A stretch of DNA of 64,000 nt. Source: Halomarina pelagica. Lineage in GTDB: Archaea; Halobacteriota; Halobacteria; Halobacteriales; Haloarculaceae. Shown one piece after another: positions 40,004 to 48,737 of the stretch. Under the pieces are notes generated by a model. The model was not told the DNA's origin. It did not search any database and was given only the letters and a program-made list of their open reading frames with translations. Made by a program: the position numbers and the translations under genes. Positions within the stretch are counted from its first letter, which is position 1, and the number at the start of each line of letters is the position of its first letter. The stretch spans positions 248,001 through 312,000 of the forward strand of contig NZ_CP100454.1 in the NCBI RefSeq assembly GCF_024228315.1. Reading direction: 5' to 3'.

Positions 40004-40186
40004 TTAATATTAATTCTAATCTTAAGGGAAGGTCTTCCGTTGTTGTTCGACATCAGCGTGCCCAATCGAAAGTCCTCTTGCCTGAGAGAAATGCCGAAGT
40101 TTCTACTAATTTGAAGAGATCCTCATTGAAACGGCGCTGTCTGTGATCGGGACCAGGGCCGCCATTAATCTTAACTCTAAGATTAA
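40004..40186. repeat. AT-rich palindromes, family copies 5 and 6
   Basis: TTAATATTAA at 40004-40013, followed by TTCTAATCTTAAG; and TTAATCTTA-ACTC-TAAGATTAA at 40165-40186. Both lie in the 250-nt gap between the ends of the gene at 39213 and the helicase-nuclease gene at 40247, which converge here. Confidence 0.6.
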
Positions 40187-40246
40187 ACCAGAGTTGTGAC
40201 CTGTTATCAGGAGACTTGAGAGGAAACTTCCGCTCCACTGTTCGGC

Positions 40247-43144
40247 TTAACGGGAGCTACCTAACGGAGATGGAGCTTGGAGCGATTCCATATCAGACAC
40301 CGACTTTACGATGTCGACCAGGTCGTCTCGCGAGAGGGGGTCGATCTCTTCGCGAACGCCGTCGACTGTATAGAGAATCGACGCCGAAATCTCACGCTCA
40401 GGATACAGCTCCCGAAGCACGTGATAGTAGACACTGAGTTGTTTTCGGTACTCGGCTTCCGCATGCCGACCACGGTCGGTCTTGTAGTCGACCACTTCGA
40501 TGCGGTCAGCTCGAACGTGGACGAGATCGATAATCCCGGAGATCATCACGCGAGTCCCGTCGACGTCCAGCGGAAGGTAGGCGTCCTCTTCGACGAGCAG
40601 GTCGCCCGACAGGCCATCGAGAAACGACATCACGTGCTGTTTGTCGTCCCATCCGGGGTCATCCTGATTCAGTTCTACATCATCGCCGCGCGCGTACGCT
40701 TCCGCAAAATCGTGGACGTCGGTGCCGAACGACTTCCCCATACCATCGTCGACGTCCTCGAAAACGTCCTCACGCATCAGTGAATGCGGTGAGTGTCCGA
40801 CCGGTCCCTCCGGTGTCGGTACCGTAATCAGCAACTCTGTCTGCTCGGTGTCGTCGACGGTGTCTGCATCGGGTTCAGTGTCCCACGCTTCGATTTCAAC
40901 CGGGAGTTCTTCGAGGAACGTGTTTGGGTCCTCCCCGGCCGAGAAGATCACGTGGCTCTCGGCGCGCGTAATCGCCACGTAGAGCAGTCGGCGCTCCTCG
41001 TCGTACTCCCTGGGCAAACACCGGCGGAGGACGTCAGTCCGCCAGTCATCGTATACGTGAGGAAGGCCGTCAGCCTCGGCGTAGCGTTTCCGCTGTCGGA
41101 GTCCGACCGGATCCTGAAACGTAATCGTTCCACTCCCGCCGCCCGATGGCGGGAATCGCCCACTGTTCATGTTGGCGAGCACGACGATAGGATGTTCGAG
41201 CCCCTTCGCTGCGTGAATGGTCTGGACCGTCACTGAGTTTGCACCGGCGTTCGCATGAACATCGTGGGTACTGCCCGCTTCGATGCCGCGCTCGATGAAC
41301 CGGATAAGGTCTCCCCGAGTCAGTGTCGTCGCGGTGTGTACCGACTGAATCGTGTGGAGTACGACGTCGGCTGTAGCACCGTCGTACCCGTACCGCGAGA
41401 AGACGCGTTCGGCCACCCCGCCGAGCGTCTCCAGTTCTGCCAGCTTCTCGCGGAACGAGCGCATGTTCTCGGGATACGCCTCGGTCTCCAGGACGTGCTT
41501 GATCTCATCGAGTGTGTAGCCTGCTTCCTCGAGGACGACCGCCCAGCCGCGGTCGGTGTCGGATTCGAGGATGCGGAGCCACGCCAGCAGTAACTTTGCC
41601 TGGGGCGTGCGGAACAGCTCGATCCCGCCCTCGTACGCCATCGGCAGTCCGTACTCTTCGGCGGTCTGCAGCAGGTCGCGGCCGAACTCTCGTGTTCGCG
41701 TGAGAACTGCGACGTCTCGATACTCGGGCGTCCGAAGCGACCCGTCATCGGCCTCAACCTGGTAGGCGTCGTTGCCCACTAGCTCCTGTATCTTCGCGAC
41801 CACCGACTCGTGTTCCTCCGGGCTCGTGATCGCTTCGATCTGGGTGTTCTCGTGTTCGGTGTTGGTCGAGAGTGAGACGATTCGATCCTGAATGGCCTCG
41901 ACATCGACATTGTCCCGGTTCGCCGCCGGAACGAGTAGCCCGTGCTCCGAGAAGTCAAGGATCTCCTGGGTGGAGCGGTAGTTCTCGATAAGCTCGATGG
42001 TATGAATCGGCCGAGTGTCGAAGGTAACCCGTTCGTGGTCGGCGTTCAGTTCGTCGACGAACCGATTGAGGCGGTCCTCGAAGGCAGTGATGTTCTCGAC
42101 TTCGGCGTACTGGAAGCCGTAGATGCTCTGTTTCCAGTCGCCGACGACACAGAGGTTGTTCGTGCCCGCGAGTAGCAGCGTCAGCTTGAACTGGATCTCG
42201 CTGGAGTCCTGGAACTCGTCAACCATCGCGTAGTCGAACGCAATGGACTCACGAAGCGCGTGATCCTCACAGAGCAGGACGAACGCGAACAATTGGAGGA
42301 ACCCGAAGTTGAGGTAGTTCCGGCCGAGCGCGAATTCGAGATACTCGTAGTAGACGTCGTGAACGAATGCCTTGAGTCCCTCGCGGTCAGCGTCGAACAC
42401 CATCCGAGCGACAGCATCGGGGACGCTCTTCGTGCCCTGCCCGCGAATCTGGGCCTTCTCAGGGGCGTCTGGCAGGTAGCACTTGTTCTTCCCGTAGCGA
42501 TTGAGCTTCGAGCGAAGCCGTGACTGCTTGCTCCCGCCATTCTGTGGCTTATTTACCTCGTCGAACAGCGATTTGAACGCCTCAAAGTCGCCATCGAGAT
42601 ACCGTTCGCCGTTTCGATACCAGCCGTTGGCTGTCGGGAACACGCCCTTCGAGGCGAGTTGTGAGACGAGTCCGAGGAGTTCAGTCGGCTTCGAGACGAT
42701 GCGGAAGTAGTCATCGTACTCGGGGTGGTCGTCGCTGAACCGGTCGATGAACTCCCCGAACAGGGCTTCCTCGACGAGGTCGTCCTCAACGATGCGTGTC
42801 GAGCCCGTGATGCGGTCGTCGATCCCGAGGTGCGTCGGCGCGGCATAGCCGTGCTCCTGGAGGAGATCGTGGCAGAGCGAATGGAACGTCTGGATCGGCG
42901 CGTCCGCGAGATCGCGCATTCCGTACTCGCAGTGGCCGACGATCCGGTCCTTCATCTCGGCTGCAGCGTTGTTCGTGAACGTCACCAGCAGCACGTCCTC
43001 AGGAGCGACGTCGTCCTCGTCAACGATGTTCGCATAGCGGCGCGTGATGGTGAACGTCTTCCCCGTGCCTGCGCCGGCGTCAACGAGGTATAAGCCGTCG
43101 GTGCTGTCGATGAGGTCCTGCTGTTGAGGGTTGGGGTCAGTCAT
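40247..43144 (-). CDS. AddA-like UvrD helicase with C-terminal nuclease domain
   Basis: A 965-residue protein starting MTDPNPQQQDLIDSTDGLYL. Superfamily 1 helicase motifs are clear: Q-motif and Walker A VDAGAGTGKTFTI (about 21-33), motif II MVDEFQDSSEIQF (about 302-314), motif III VVGDWKQSIYGFQYAEVENI, motif V VQTIHAAKGLEHPIVVLANM, and motif VI RRLLYVAITRAESHVIFSAG. The C-terminus has a PD-(D/E)XK nuclease core: GIIDLVHV...VVDYKTDRG (about 885-905). This is the AddA/RecB architecture, which unwinds and trims DNA ends for recombination. It overlaps the 3' end of the AddB-like gene by 8 nt. The pair is in an accessory region and could serve repair or plasmid defence. Confidence 0.88.
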   Translation of the reverse strand: MTDPNPQQQDLIDSTDGLYLVDAGAGTGKTFTITRRYANIVDEDDVAPEDVLLVTFTNNAAAEMKDRIVGHCEYGMRDLADAPIQTFHSLCHDLLQEHGYAAPTHLGIDDRITGSTRIVEDDLVEEALFGEFIDRFSDDHPEYDDYFRIVSKPTELLGLVSQLASKGVFPTANGWYRNGERYLDGDFEAFKSLFDEVNKPQNGGSKQSRLRSKLNRYGKNKCYLPDAPEKAQIRGQGTKSVPDAVARMVFDADREGLKAFVHDVYYEYLEFALGRNYLNFGFLQLFAFVLLCEDHALRESIAFDYAMVDEFQDSSEIQFKLTLLLAGTNNLCVVGDWKQSIYGFQYAEVENITAFEDRLNRFVDELNADHERVTFDTRPIHTIELIENYRSTQEILDFSEHGLLVPAANRDNVDVEAIQDRIVSLSTNTEHENTQIEAITSPEEHESVVAKIQELVGNDAYQVEADDGSLRTPEYRDVAVLTRTREFGRDLLQTAEEYGLPMAYEGGIELFRTPQAKLLLAWLRILESDTDRGWAVVLEEAGYTLDEIKHVLETEAYPENMRSFREKLAELETLGGVAERVFSRYGYDGATADVVLHTIQSVHTATTLTRGDLIRFIERGIEAGSTHDVHANAGANSVTVQTIHAAKGLEHPIVVLANMNSGRFPPSGGGSGTITFQDPVGLRQRKRYAEADGLPHVYDDWRTDVLRRCLPREYDEERRLLYVAITRAESHVIFSAGEDPNTFLEELPVEIEAWDTEPDADTVDDTEQTELLITVPTPEGPVGHSPHSLMREDVFEDVDDGMGKSFGTDVHDFAEAYARGDDVELNQDDPGWDDKQHVMSFLDGLSGDLLVEEDAYLPLDVDGTRVMISGIIDLVHVRADRIEVVDYKTDRGRHAEAEYRKQLSVYYHVLRELYPEREISASILYTVDGVREEIDPLSRDDLVDIVKSVSDMESLQAPSPLGSSR

Positions 43145-45719
43145 GGTCAAGAAGGAGGTCGCGGTTGTCCACGCGACGGTAGTTCGGTTCACCGGCGAGT
43201 CCGTTCACAGGGAAGCGTTCTTCGCCAGCACGTCGGTGGTTAAGTTCCATCATACGCTCGGTGACGAACGTCTCGAAGGCGTCGAGATCCTCTTCGAAGT
43301 AGTTCTGACTCCGAACTCGTGCCAGCTGACGAAGCAGCTGTTTACAGCCCGACGAGACGTATTTGTACTCGCCGACACACTCCTGGAGTCGGGTTTGCAT
43401 CGCCTGCCCGAACTCGGAGTCGATGAGTTCGTCACTATCGCGTGTCGCCGGTAGCGGGACCGACTCGAACGCGGCTTGATAATCAGTGTACTCAATCTTC
43501 GAGAGCGTCTTCTGGCAATTCTTCGCCCCGTCATCGCGGAGCTTCTCGAACGTCGCTCGCGACCGGGCGTGCTCCTCGAACTGGGTCGGATGATACTCAA
43601 CGGTCGTCAGCGTCTCATCTAAGTCCGCCTCGCCGGCGACGACGTCGTCGAGCGTCTCGAGAAAGTGGAAGAACGTGAACTGTAGGCGCTCGCCTGGGCG
43701 CTCGCTCCGACGGTGGGCGAGATAGAGAAGTGCCTGGAAGTTCGGCGTATCGCTCGGTGGATCGAGCGCGGAGTTCTTGACGACGCGAGACGCCCGTTTC
43801 CGACTCCCACTCTTGTAGTCGAGGAGGTGAGTCGGTCCATGAACAAGGTCGATCTTGCCTTTCAGTCCGAGGTCTTCGTTCTCGAACCAGCGCTCCGTGA
43901 ACGGCGAGTCGACTTCCCTGTCAAAATGGGCCGCGAAGAAATTCTGCCCCCACCCACTGTTCGGAGTGAGCAGGTCGTCACCCTCCGGGGTGCGTTCGTC
44001 GAGCAGCTCGACGATGGTTTCGAGGCCGACCCGGTATTTGGTACGGCGCGTTGGACGGTCGACGCGCCGCACGAACGGACCCGCCTCCTCGAGCATTACG
44101 TCTACAAGGTCTTCGATGGTCTCCTCGTCGATCAGGTCGGGGTGGTTGACGTAGAACTCGGCGAAGTCGTGGAAGAGATTCCCCTCCTTGAAGTAGTCCT
44201 TATCGGGGCCATCGACAAGCCGACTGAAGAGGTAGTCACGCGGGCTGTTGACGTACGTACTCAGACTGGACTGGCTGACAGTGTCGATTTGCGTCGGTGA
44301 GACGTCGAGTGATTCCTTCTCGAACCCATTCTGGGCCGCACTGAAGGTCCGTCCGTGAGTCACCGTGTCGAGATCGCTGAACCGTTCGAAGTCGTCATCA
44401 AGGAGGTCCTCGAAGTAGAGACACGGCGTTGCGGGTGAGCCGCCGATCGTGTCCTGAACGAGGTAATACTGTTCGACGCCGTTCTGGAGGAGGAGCTGAA
44501 ACTGCGTCAGGTTCCGACTGAATTCAGCGTCACGGTCGACCCACGGACGACGTGGTGGAGAGTGAGTCCACGCTTCGTCGAGGCCGAGGTAGAATACGAC
44601 GGGGCGGTCCACGTAGGCTGCTGACTTTGCGTCGGCCAGGAGAACCCCTTCGTCTTCGCGGTCGACGGGGACCTCGTAGCTCTGAAGGTAGTATTCGAGC
44701 CGATCAATGCCCTGTCTAGTGACGTCGTCGGTAGCGATCCCGAGCGCCTCGAGTTCATGTCGGAACGCATCGAGGCTGATTCCGGCCTGTCGTTCGTATG
44801 CAGTAAGTGCTCCAGCGAACGTTGTTTCGCCGATCTCCGCGCTGAACTCCTGAAACCACGTCAGACTGGCAGCGTCGACATCCTGTAGCCGCTTGTCGTC
44901 GTGTTCAACGTCGACGGCGATCCCGAGGCTGGAGAGAACAGAACGAATGGTCTTCACGCGCGTCTCCGTCCCGCGAGTAGCAGCGCGAAGGAACTGGACG
45001 AATCCACGGTGGTGCTGTTCGTCAGCGAACCCGGGGCCACCGATAAACGGAATATCGGCGGCTTCGAGCGCGCTCGGAACGAGCGTTGCATATTCACTCC
45101 CGCGATCCGCGACGACCGCGACGTCCTCCGCATTGTCGGCGGAGACGATGCCGAGCACAGCGTCGACGATTGCTGTACTTGAATCGAAGATGTGGAACGG
45201 CGGTCGGTCGAATGCGGCATCGGTGAATGGATCGAACGTATCGTACTGCGTTGGGAGAATCGATCGTTCGAGGGTCGTGAATTGGTCGTGGCCGACGACG
45301 GCGACGTCTTTGCTGTCGTCGATTTGGTACTCGTCGAGTCGCCGGGAGGTCGTATCGAGCGTTGAGAGCTGTTCGACGGTGGTTTCCGTCGCGGTGTCGG
45401 CGTAGGCGTCGTAGTCGAGAACGGCATCGACGCGTCCCTGGTGCTCCCAGCATTGGAGCGTGTTGCCGATCGCGTATGCAGCCTGCTTCCACTCGAGGTC
45501 GGTGGTCGTAACGAGTTCGAGAAAGGCACTCCGGTCCTCGGCGCGTTCGCGGCGGCCTGCTGCGAGTCGGCGCGGCGTGATGGCAAATATACCGAGATGA
45601 GCGCGATCAAGACGTCGGTTCAGCCCACTGGCAAGCGGCGCATCAGGAACGATGACGAGGTCATAGTCTCGGACTTCGTCGTAGAGGGAGTCAAGTGGTT
45701 TCGCCCGCGTAACTGGCAC
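43137..45719 (-). CDS. AddB-like protein with C-terminal PD-(D/E)XK nuclease
   Basis: An 860-residue protein. The N-terminal two thirds resemble a degenerate UvrD fold without a Walker A (DYDLVIVPDAPLASGLNRRL, VAVVADRGSEYATLVPSALE), as in AddB. The C-terminal nuclease domain has GKIDLVHG...LLDYKSGSRKRA at about residues 640-660, giving the Asp, Asp and Lys of the PD-(D/E)XK site. The four-Cys iron-sulphur pattern of bacterial AddB is not evident. It overlaps the AddA-like gene (ATGACTGA), so they are made together as a two-nuclease helicase complex. Confidence 0.82.
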   Translation of the reverse strand: MPVTRAKPLDSLYDEVRDYDLVIVPDAPLASGLNRRLDRAHLGIFAITPRRLAAGRRERAEDRSAFLELVTTTDLEWKQAAYAIGNTLQCWEHQGRVDAVLDYDAYADTATETTVEQLSTLDTTSRRLDEYQIDDSKDVAVVGHDQFTTLERSILPTQYDTFDPFTDAAFDRPPFHIFDSSTAIVDAVLGIVSADNAEDVAVVADRGSEYATLVPSALEAADIPFIGGPGFADEQHHRGFVQFLRAATRGTETRVKTIRSVLSSLGIAVDVEHDDKRLQDVDAASLTWFQEFSAEIGETTFAGALTAYERQAGISLDAFRHELEALGIATDDVTRQGIDRLEYYLQSYEVPVDREDEGVLLADAKSAAYVDRPVVFYLGLDEAWTHSPPRRPWVDRDAEFSRNLTQFQLLLQNGVEQYYLVQDTIGGSPATPCLYFEDLLDDDFERFSDLDTVTHGRTFSAAQNGFEKESLDVSPTQIDTVSQSSLSTYVNSPRDYLFSRLVDGPDKDYFKEGNLFHDFAEFYVNHPDLIDEETIEDLVDVMLEEAGPFVRRVDRPTRRTKYRVGLETIVELLDERTPEGDDLLTPNSGWGQNFFAAHFDREVDSPFTERWFENEDLGLKGKIDLVHGPTHLLDYKSGSRKRASRVVKNSALDPPSDTPNFQALLYLAHRRSERPGERLQFTFFHFLETLDDVVAGEADLDETLTTVEYHPTQFEEHARSRATFEKLRDDGAKNCQKTLSKIEYTDYQAAFESVPLPATRDSDELIDSEFGQAMQTRLQECVGEYKYVSSGCKQLLRQLARVRSQNYFEEDLDAFETFVTERMMELNHRRAGEERFPVNGLAGEPNYRRVDNRDLLLDHD

Positions 45720-45886
45720 GGTAACAACAACTCAGCCAATAATTCATATAATTATCGCCAAGTGTCTATTTGATAGCGATCACTTGGTATCGGTGAGAAA
45801 GAAGTCGGCGGCTAAGACATCAATCCCTTCATTTGCGGAGGGGTGGGTTGGGAAGCGCAGGACAGTCGTAATCGAAGGCCCCCTGT

Positions 45887-45929
45887 TTAACCAACAAAAT
45901 TAAGCTTTAGAGCCCCATCTGTTGGTTAA
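45887..45929. repeat. Inverted repeat TTAACCAAC-N25-GTTGGTTAA, copy 3
   Basis: Perfect arms at 45887-45895 and 45921-45929, spacer 25 nt. The right arm ends 9 nt before the ATG at 45939, so it overlaps that gene's start region and could act as its operator. Confidence 0.8.
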
Positions 45930-45938
45930 AGTGCTCCC

Positions 45939-46259
45939 ATGTCGTACACAGAACCAGCAACCCCACCCGAGGTTCCCGAAGAAGTAGCGTCCTCACTCGA
46001 GGAGTGTAATGCGGAAACGCTCCGGTCTATCGCCAAGTATGCTGATGCACTTGCGGAGTATCGAGAGCGAGAGGCACGGTTGGATGAGGCTGATGACGAC
46101 GAACCTCAAGAACGCCCTGAGGACCTACCTGAAGAAGTCCCTACCAAAGCCACACTGACAGAGAAGGAAATTAACGGGAATCAGTATTACTACTGGCAGT
46201 GGAGAGAGGGTGACAAAATCAAATCTCAATACAAGGGGCCAGTGAATCCGAGCGAGTAA
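45939..46259 (+). CDS. DUF6788-like small acidic protein
   Basis: A 106-residue acidic protein starting MSYTEPATPPEVPEEVASSL. The C-terminal motif INGNQYYYWQWREGDKIKSQ ends in YKGPVNPSE and is the distinctive DUF6788-like strand pair (short basic-aromatic patch). The N-terminal 70 residues are a charged helix (NAETLRSIAKYADALAEYRE). Such genes are common on haloarchaeal plasmids; function unknown. Its start is right behind inverted repeat copy 3, and the IS1595-type element begins 5 nt after its stop. Confidence 0.7.
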   Translation: MSYTEPATPPEVPEEVASSLEECNAETLRSIAKYADALAEYREREARLDEADDDEPQERPEDLPEEVPTKATLTEKEINGNQYYYWQWREGDKIKSQYKGPVNPSE

Positions 46260-46263
46260 AGAT

Positions 46264-47301
46264 CGCTCTTACGCAAAGCTACGGAAAAGTCAGTGCATTC
46301 CGCCGACATCTAGCGGATATGTCTAAAACCCAGCCAGCCTTCGGCGGAATGCTTCGAAACCTAATCGACGACGGTATCTTAGAGCTTCGGACCGAGCCGC
46401 TCGACGCCCTCGTCGAGCGGCGTCTCAAGCAACTCTGGGAGCACACACCGTGCCCTCGCTGCGGAAATCGGACGATCAGAACGTGGGAGCACTCCGATCG
46501 TGTCTGGTGTCGCAGCTGCCAGTTCAAACCCGCCTACACCTACGGCACACCCTTCAGCGAGAAGGACCTCCCCGCAGGCGAGGTCCTTCTCGCGTTCATT
46601 CTCTATGCAGATACCCTGCTCAGCATCAATCAAATCGCGATTGTGCTTGACCGCGCGTACAACACGATTCACACAGCAATTCGTGACCTGGAAGCCGCGC
46701 TCGAGCGCGGCTTCCCAATTGTCTGGAACCGTCTCAAACGACCGCACAGCGGCCCGTTACAAATCGATGAGAGTGGCAAAGTCTGCTCAGGATACAAGGG
46801 CCAAGACCCGCCGCGGCCCGGACGGGCTCGCGGCGGGTCGTCTCGAACTGGACGCACTCGATGGCAAGGACGTCACGGTGACCAACTGACGCTCGTCGCG
46901 GCCTGCCGCGACGAGCTCACTGTCATTCGCGCGAAGAAAGGAATCCGCTACGAGGGTGATCTTGGACCGGTAATTGAGGAGGCTGAAGACCTCTCCCAGC
47001 CACTGGGAGAGGTCTGGACCGACGGTCTCCAAGCGTATCGCTGGATGGAGTACGACCACCGGACGGTCGTTCACAAGGAGCGGTACGTTTCGCCGGACGG
47101 CGTCCATATTAATCAGGTTGAGTGCCTGTGGTCACTCCTGCATCCGTGGCTGCGGAAGTTCCGCGGCCTGTCCAAGCAAGGCTTGGAACAGGCCGCTCAT
47201 ACCTTCGGCTGCGTTCGATCCTTGAACAGGATCGGCGCGTCGCTGTTCGCACTCATCGATTGCTTCGCCCTCCACCGTTTCCGTAGCTTTGCGTAAGAGC
47301 G
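46264..47301 (+). mobile_element. IS1595-family insertion sequence, complete
   Basis: A 1038-nt element bounded by perfect 24-nt terminal inverted repeats at 46264-46287 and 47278-47301 (outer sequence CGCTCTTACGCAAAGCTACG...). The transposase stop codon lies inside the right repeat. The sequences immediately outside the two repeats are not an obvious 8-bp duplication, so a target-site duplication is not evident; it may have been lost or the element may have recombined. Confidence 0.85.
46319..47296 (+). CDS. IS1595-family transposase
   Basis: A 325-residue protein with an N-terminal zinc ribbon (CPRCGNRTI at about 42-50, WCRSCQF at about 61-67), a helix-turn-helix (LLSINQIAIVLDRAYNTIHT), and an ISXO2-like DDE/DDN catalytic domain: LQIDESGKVCSGYKGQ (about 150), VWTDGLQAYRWME (about 238) and HINQVECLWSLLHPWLRKFR (about 265). 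The frame is intact between complete inverted repeats, so it may still move. Confidence 0.9.
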   Translation: MSKTQPAFGGMLRNLIDDGILELRTEPLDALVERRLKQLWEHTPCPRCGNRTIRTWEHSDRVWCRSCQFKPAYTYGTPFSEKDLPAGEVLLAFILYADTLLSINQIAIVLDRAYNTIHTAIRDLEAALERGFPIVWNRLKRPHSGPLQIDESGKVCSGYKGQDPPRPGRARGGSSRTGRTRWQGRHGDQLTLVAACRDELTVIRAKKGIRYEGDLGPVIEEAEDLSQPLGEVWTDGLQAYRWMEYDHRTVVHKERYVSPDGVHINQVECLWSLLHPWLRKFRGLSKQGLEQAAHTFGCVRSLNRIGASLFALIDCFALHRFRSFA

Positions 47302-47308
47302 TCACGCC

Positions 47309-47350
47309 TTAACCAACGCTCGCCATCTAAAGCGACTGACCGTTGGTTAA
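47309..47350. repeat. Inverted repeat TTAACCAAC-N24-GTTGGTTAA, copy 4
   Basis: Perfect arms at 47309-47317 and 47342-47350, spacer 24 nt, starting 8 nt after the right end of the IS. Copies 3 and 4 thus flank the DUF6788-like gene plus the IS. The following region is the convergent end of xseB. Confidence 0.8.
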
Positions 47351-47391
47351 TCCGAGCGATTCGCCTTGGCTCGCTTCCAAGCAAGAGCAAA

Positions 47392-47577
47392 TCACTCGTC
47401 GAGCTCGATGATCTCGCCCTGCTCACCGTCAAGGCGGTCACGAAGTGCAGCAATCCGCTCGTGACCGTCCGCGAGGAGGGTCTCGCCCTCGTCTAGAGAG
47501 AGATCGTCGGACTCCAGGTGGTCGATGATTTCGTTGACGTGGTCGATGGCGTCCGCAATGTCGGTATCCTTCGCCAT
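47392..47577 (-). CDS. xseB: Exodeoxyribonuclease VII small subunit
   Basis: A 61-residue protein of the XseB type: helix AIDHVNEIIDHLESDDLSLD, then GETLLADGHERIAALRDRLD. Small subunits of about 60-80 residues wrap the coiled-coil arm of XseA. The gene begins directly at the XseA stop (TAAATG), so the pair is one operon. Exonuclease VII degrades single-stranded DNA from both ends. Confidence 0.85.
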   Translation of the reverse strand: MAKDTDIADAIDHVNEIIDHLESDDLSLDEGETLLADGHERIAALRDRLDGEQGEIIELDE

Positions 47578-48639
47578 TTAGACCACCAACCAGAGGAACA
47601 CGACGATGCCGAGCAGGATGAGCAATCCGGCGATCGCTACCTTGTAGTAGATTGTCTGCACGCCGTCATGAGCCTGTGCTTCCTCGACCGCCGTAGAGAG
47701 TTCTTGCTCGTGTTCGTGCTCACGTTCGAGTGCTTCATAGGCTGCATCGAGATTCTCTTCGAGCGCTTTCAGCTCACTCGTTCGGAACTGTTCGAGTGAG
47801 GTGACTGCGTATTCCCCAGCTTCGGTCGGCGTAATCGCGTCGACGTCCGCGATGCGACCGGCGATGGTTTGATCTTCGGTGTGTCCGACGGCGGCAACGA
47901 CCGGTGTTCGCGCCGTAAAGATTGCTTCGGCGACGGATTCGGTGTTAAACGCCATCAGGTCGCTATCGCTGCCGCCGCCTCGTCCAACGATGATCGTATC
48001 CACCTCATCGTTTCGGTCGAGGAAGTGGATGCTGTTCGCGAGGGACGTCGGGGCGTGGTCTCCCTGCACGGCCGCGTGCTTCACCACGAGGTCGACGGTC
48101 GAATTTCGGCTGTGAATTGCGTTCTGGATGTCGTAGCGAGCGTCACCGTTGAGTGAGGTGACGATGCCGATCCGGTCGGGGAATCGTGGCGGATCGGTCT
48201 TGTGCTGCTCGTCAAACCATCCTCGATCGTCGAGTTCTGCATGTAACCGCTCTAGCGCAGCCGCTTGCTCTCCCTCGCCGACGACGGTGACTTGCCAGGG
48301 CTTCAGACTGATACGTCCACCGTCTACCCAGAAATCGATATTGCCCTCGAGGATGACCTGCATATCATCGTCGAGGTCAATGTTCATGTTCTGGTAGCGA
48401 TTCCGCCAGAGCATACAGGGCAGTTCGCAGTCGCCATCAGTGAGTGAGAAGTAGAGGGCCGATCGGCTCTGGCTAAGATTCGTAACCTCTCCGATGCACT
48501 GGACACCATGAAGCGTATCGGTAGATTCTATGGAGTAAGCGATACGCTCGTTCAGCTGACGGACGGTGAGAACGTCGCCTCCACCAGAAGCTATTGATTC
48601 GGTGTTCGCATCTGTTGTCTCACGTCGTCCACTATCCAT
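47578..48639 (-). CDS. xseA: Exodeoxyribonuclease VII large subunit with C-terminal membrane helix
   Basis: A 353-residue protein starting MDSGRRETTDANTESIASGG. Domain order: OB fold (about 22-115, LTVRQLNERIAYSIESTDTL, ALYFSLTDGDCELPCMLWRN), then the catalytic domain (about 120-290) with RIGIVTSLNGDARYDIQNAI, VDTIIVGRGGGSDSDLMAFN and VVAAVGHTEDQTIADRIAD-like residues. The coiled-coil arm is short (about 295-325), and the last 25 residues (VAIAGLLILLGIVVFLWLVV) form a membrane helix, unusual for XseA. The start at 48639 was preferred to 48744 because the latter would overlap a CGAACACATTCGG box. It shares the intergenic region with the halocyanin. Confidence 0.85.
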   Translation of the reverse strand: MDSGRRETTDANTESIASGGGDVLTVRQLNERIAYSIESTDTLHGVQCIGEVTNLSQSRSALYFSLTDGDCELPCMLWRNRYQNMNIDLDDDMQVILEGNIDFWVDGGRISLKPWQVTVVGEGEQAAALERLHAELDDRGWFDEQHKTDPPRFPDRIGIVTSLNGDARYDIQNAIHSRNSTVDLVVKHAAVQGDHAPTSLANSIHFLDRNDEVDTIIVGRGGGSDSDLMAFNTESVAEAIFTARTPVVAAVGHTEDQTIAGRIADVDAITPTEAGEYAVTSLEQFRTSELKALEENLDAAYEALEREHEHEQELSTAVEEAQAHDGVQTIYYKVAIAGLLILLGIVVFLWLVV

Positions 48640-48737
48640 ATCTTCTACCGAGGAGATTCCAGGGATAGCCACTTCAATCCCTATCCTACCTCGAAATTCA
48701 CCGTACTGCCGGGTAGAACTGCCCGACAAAGGTTTGA

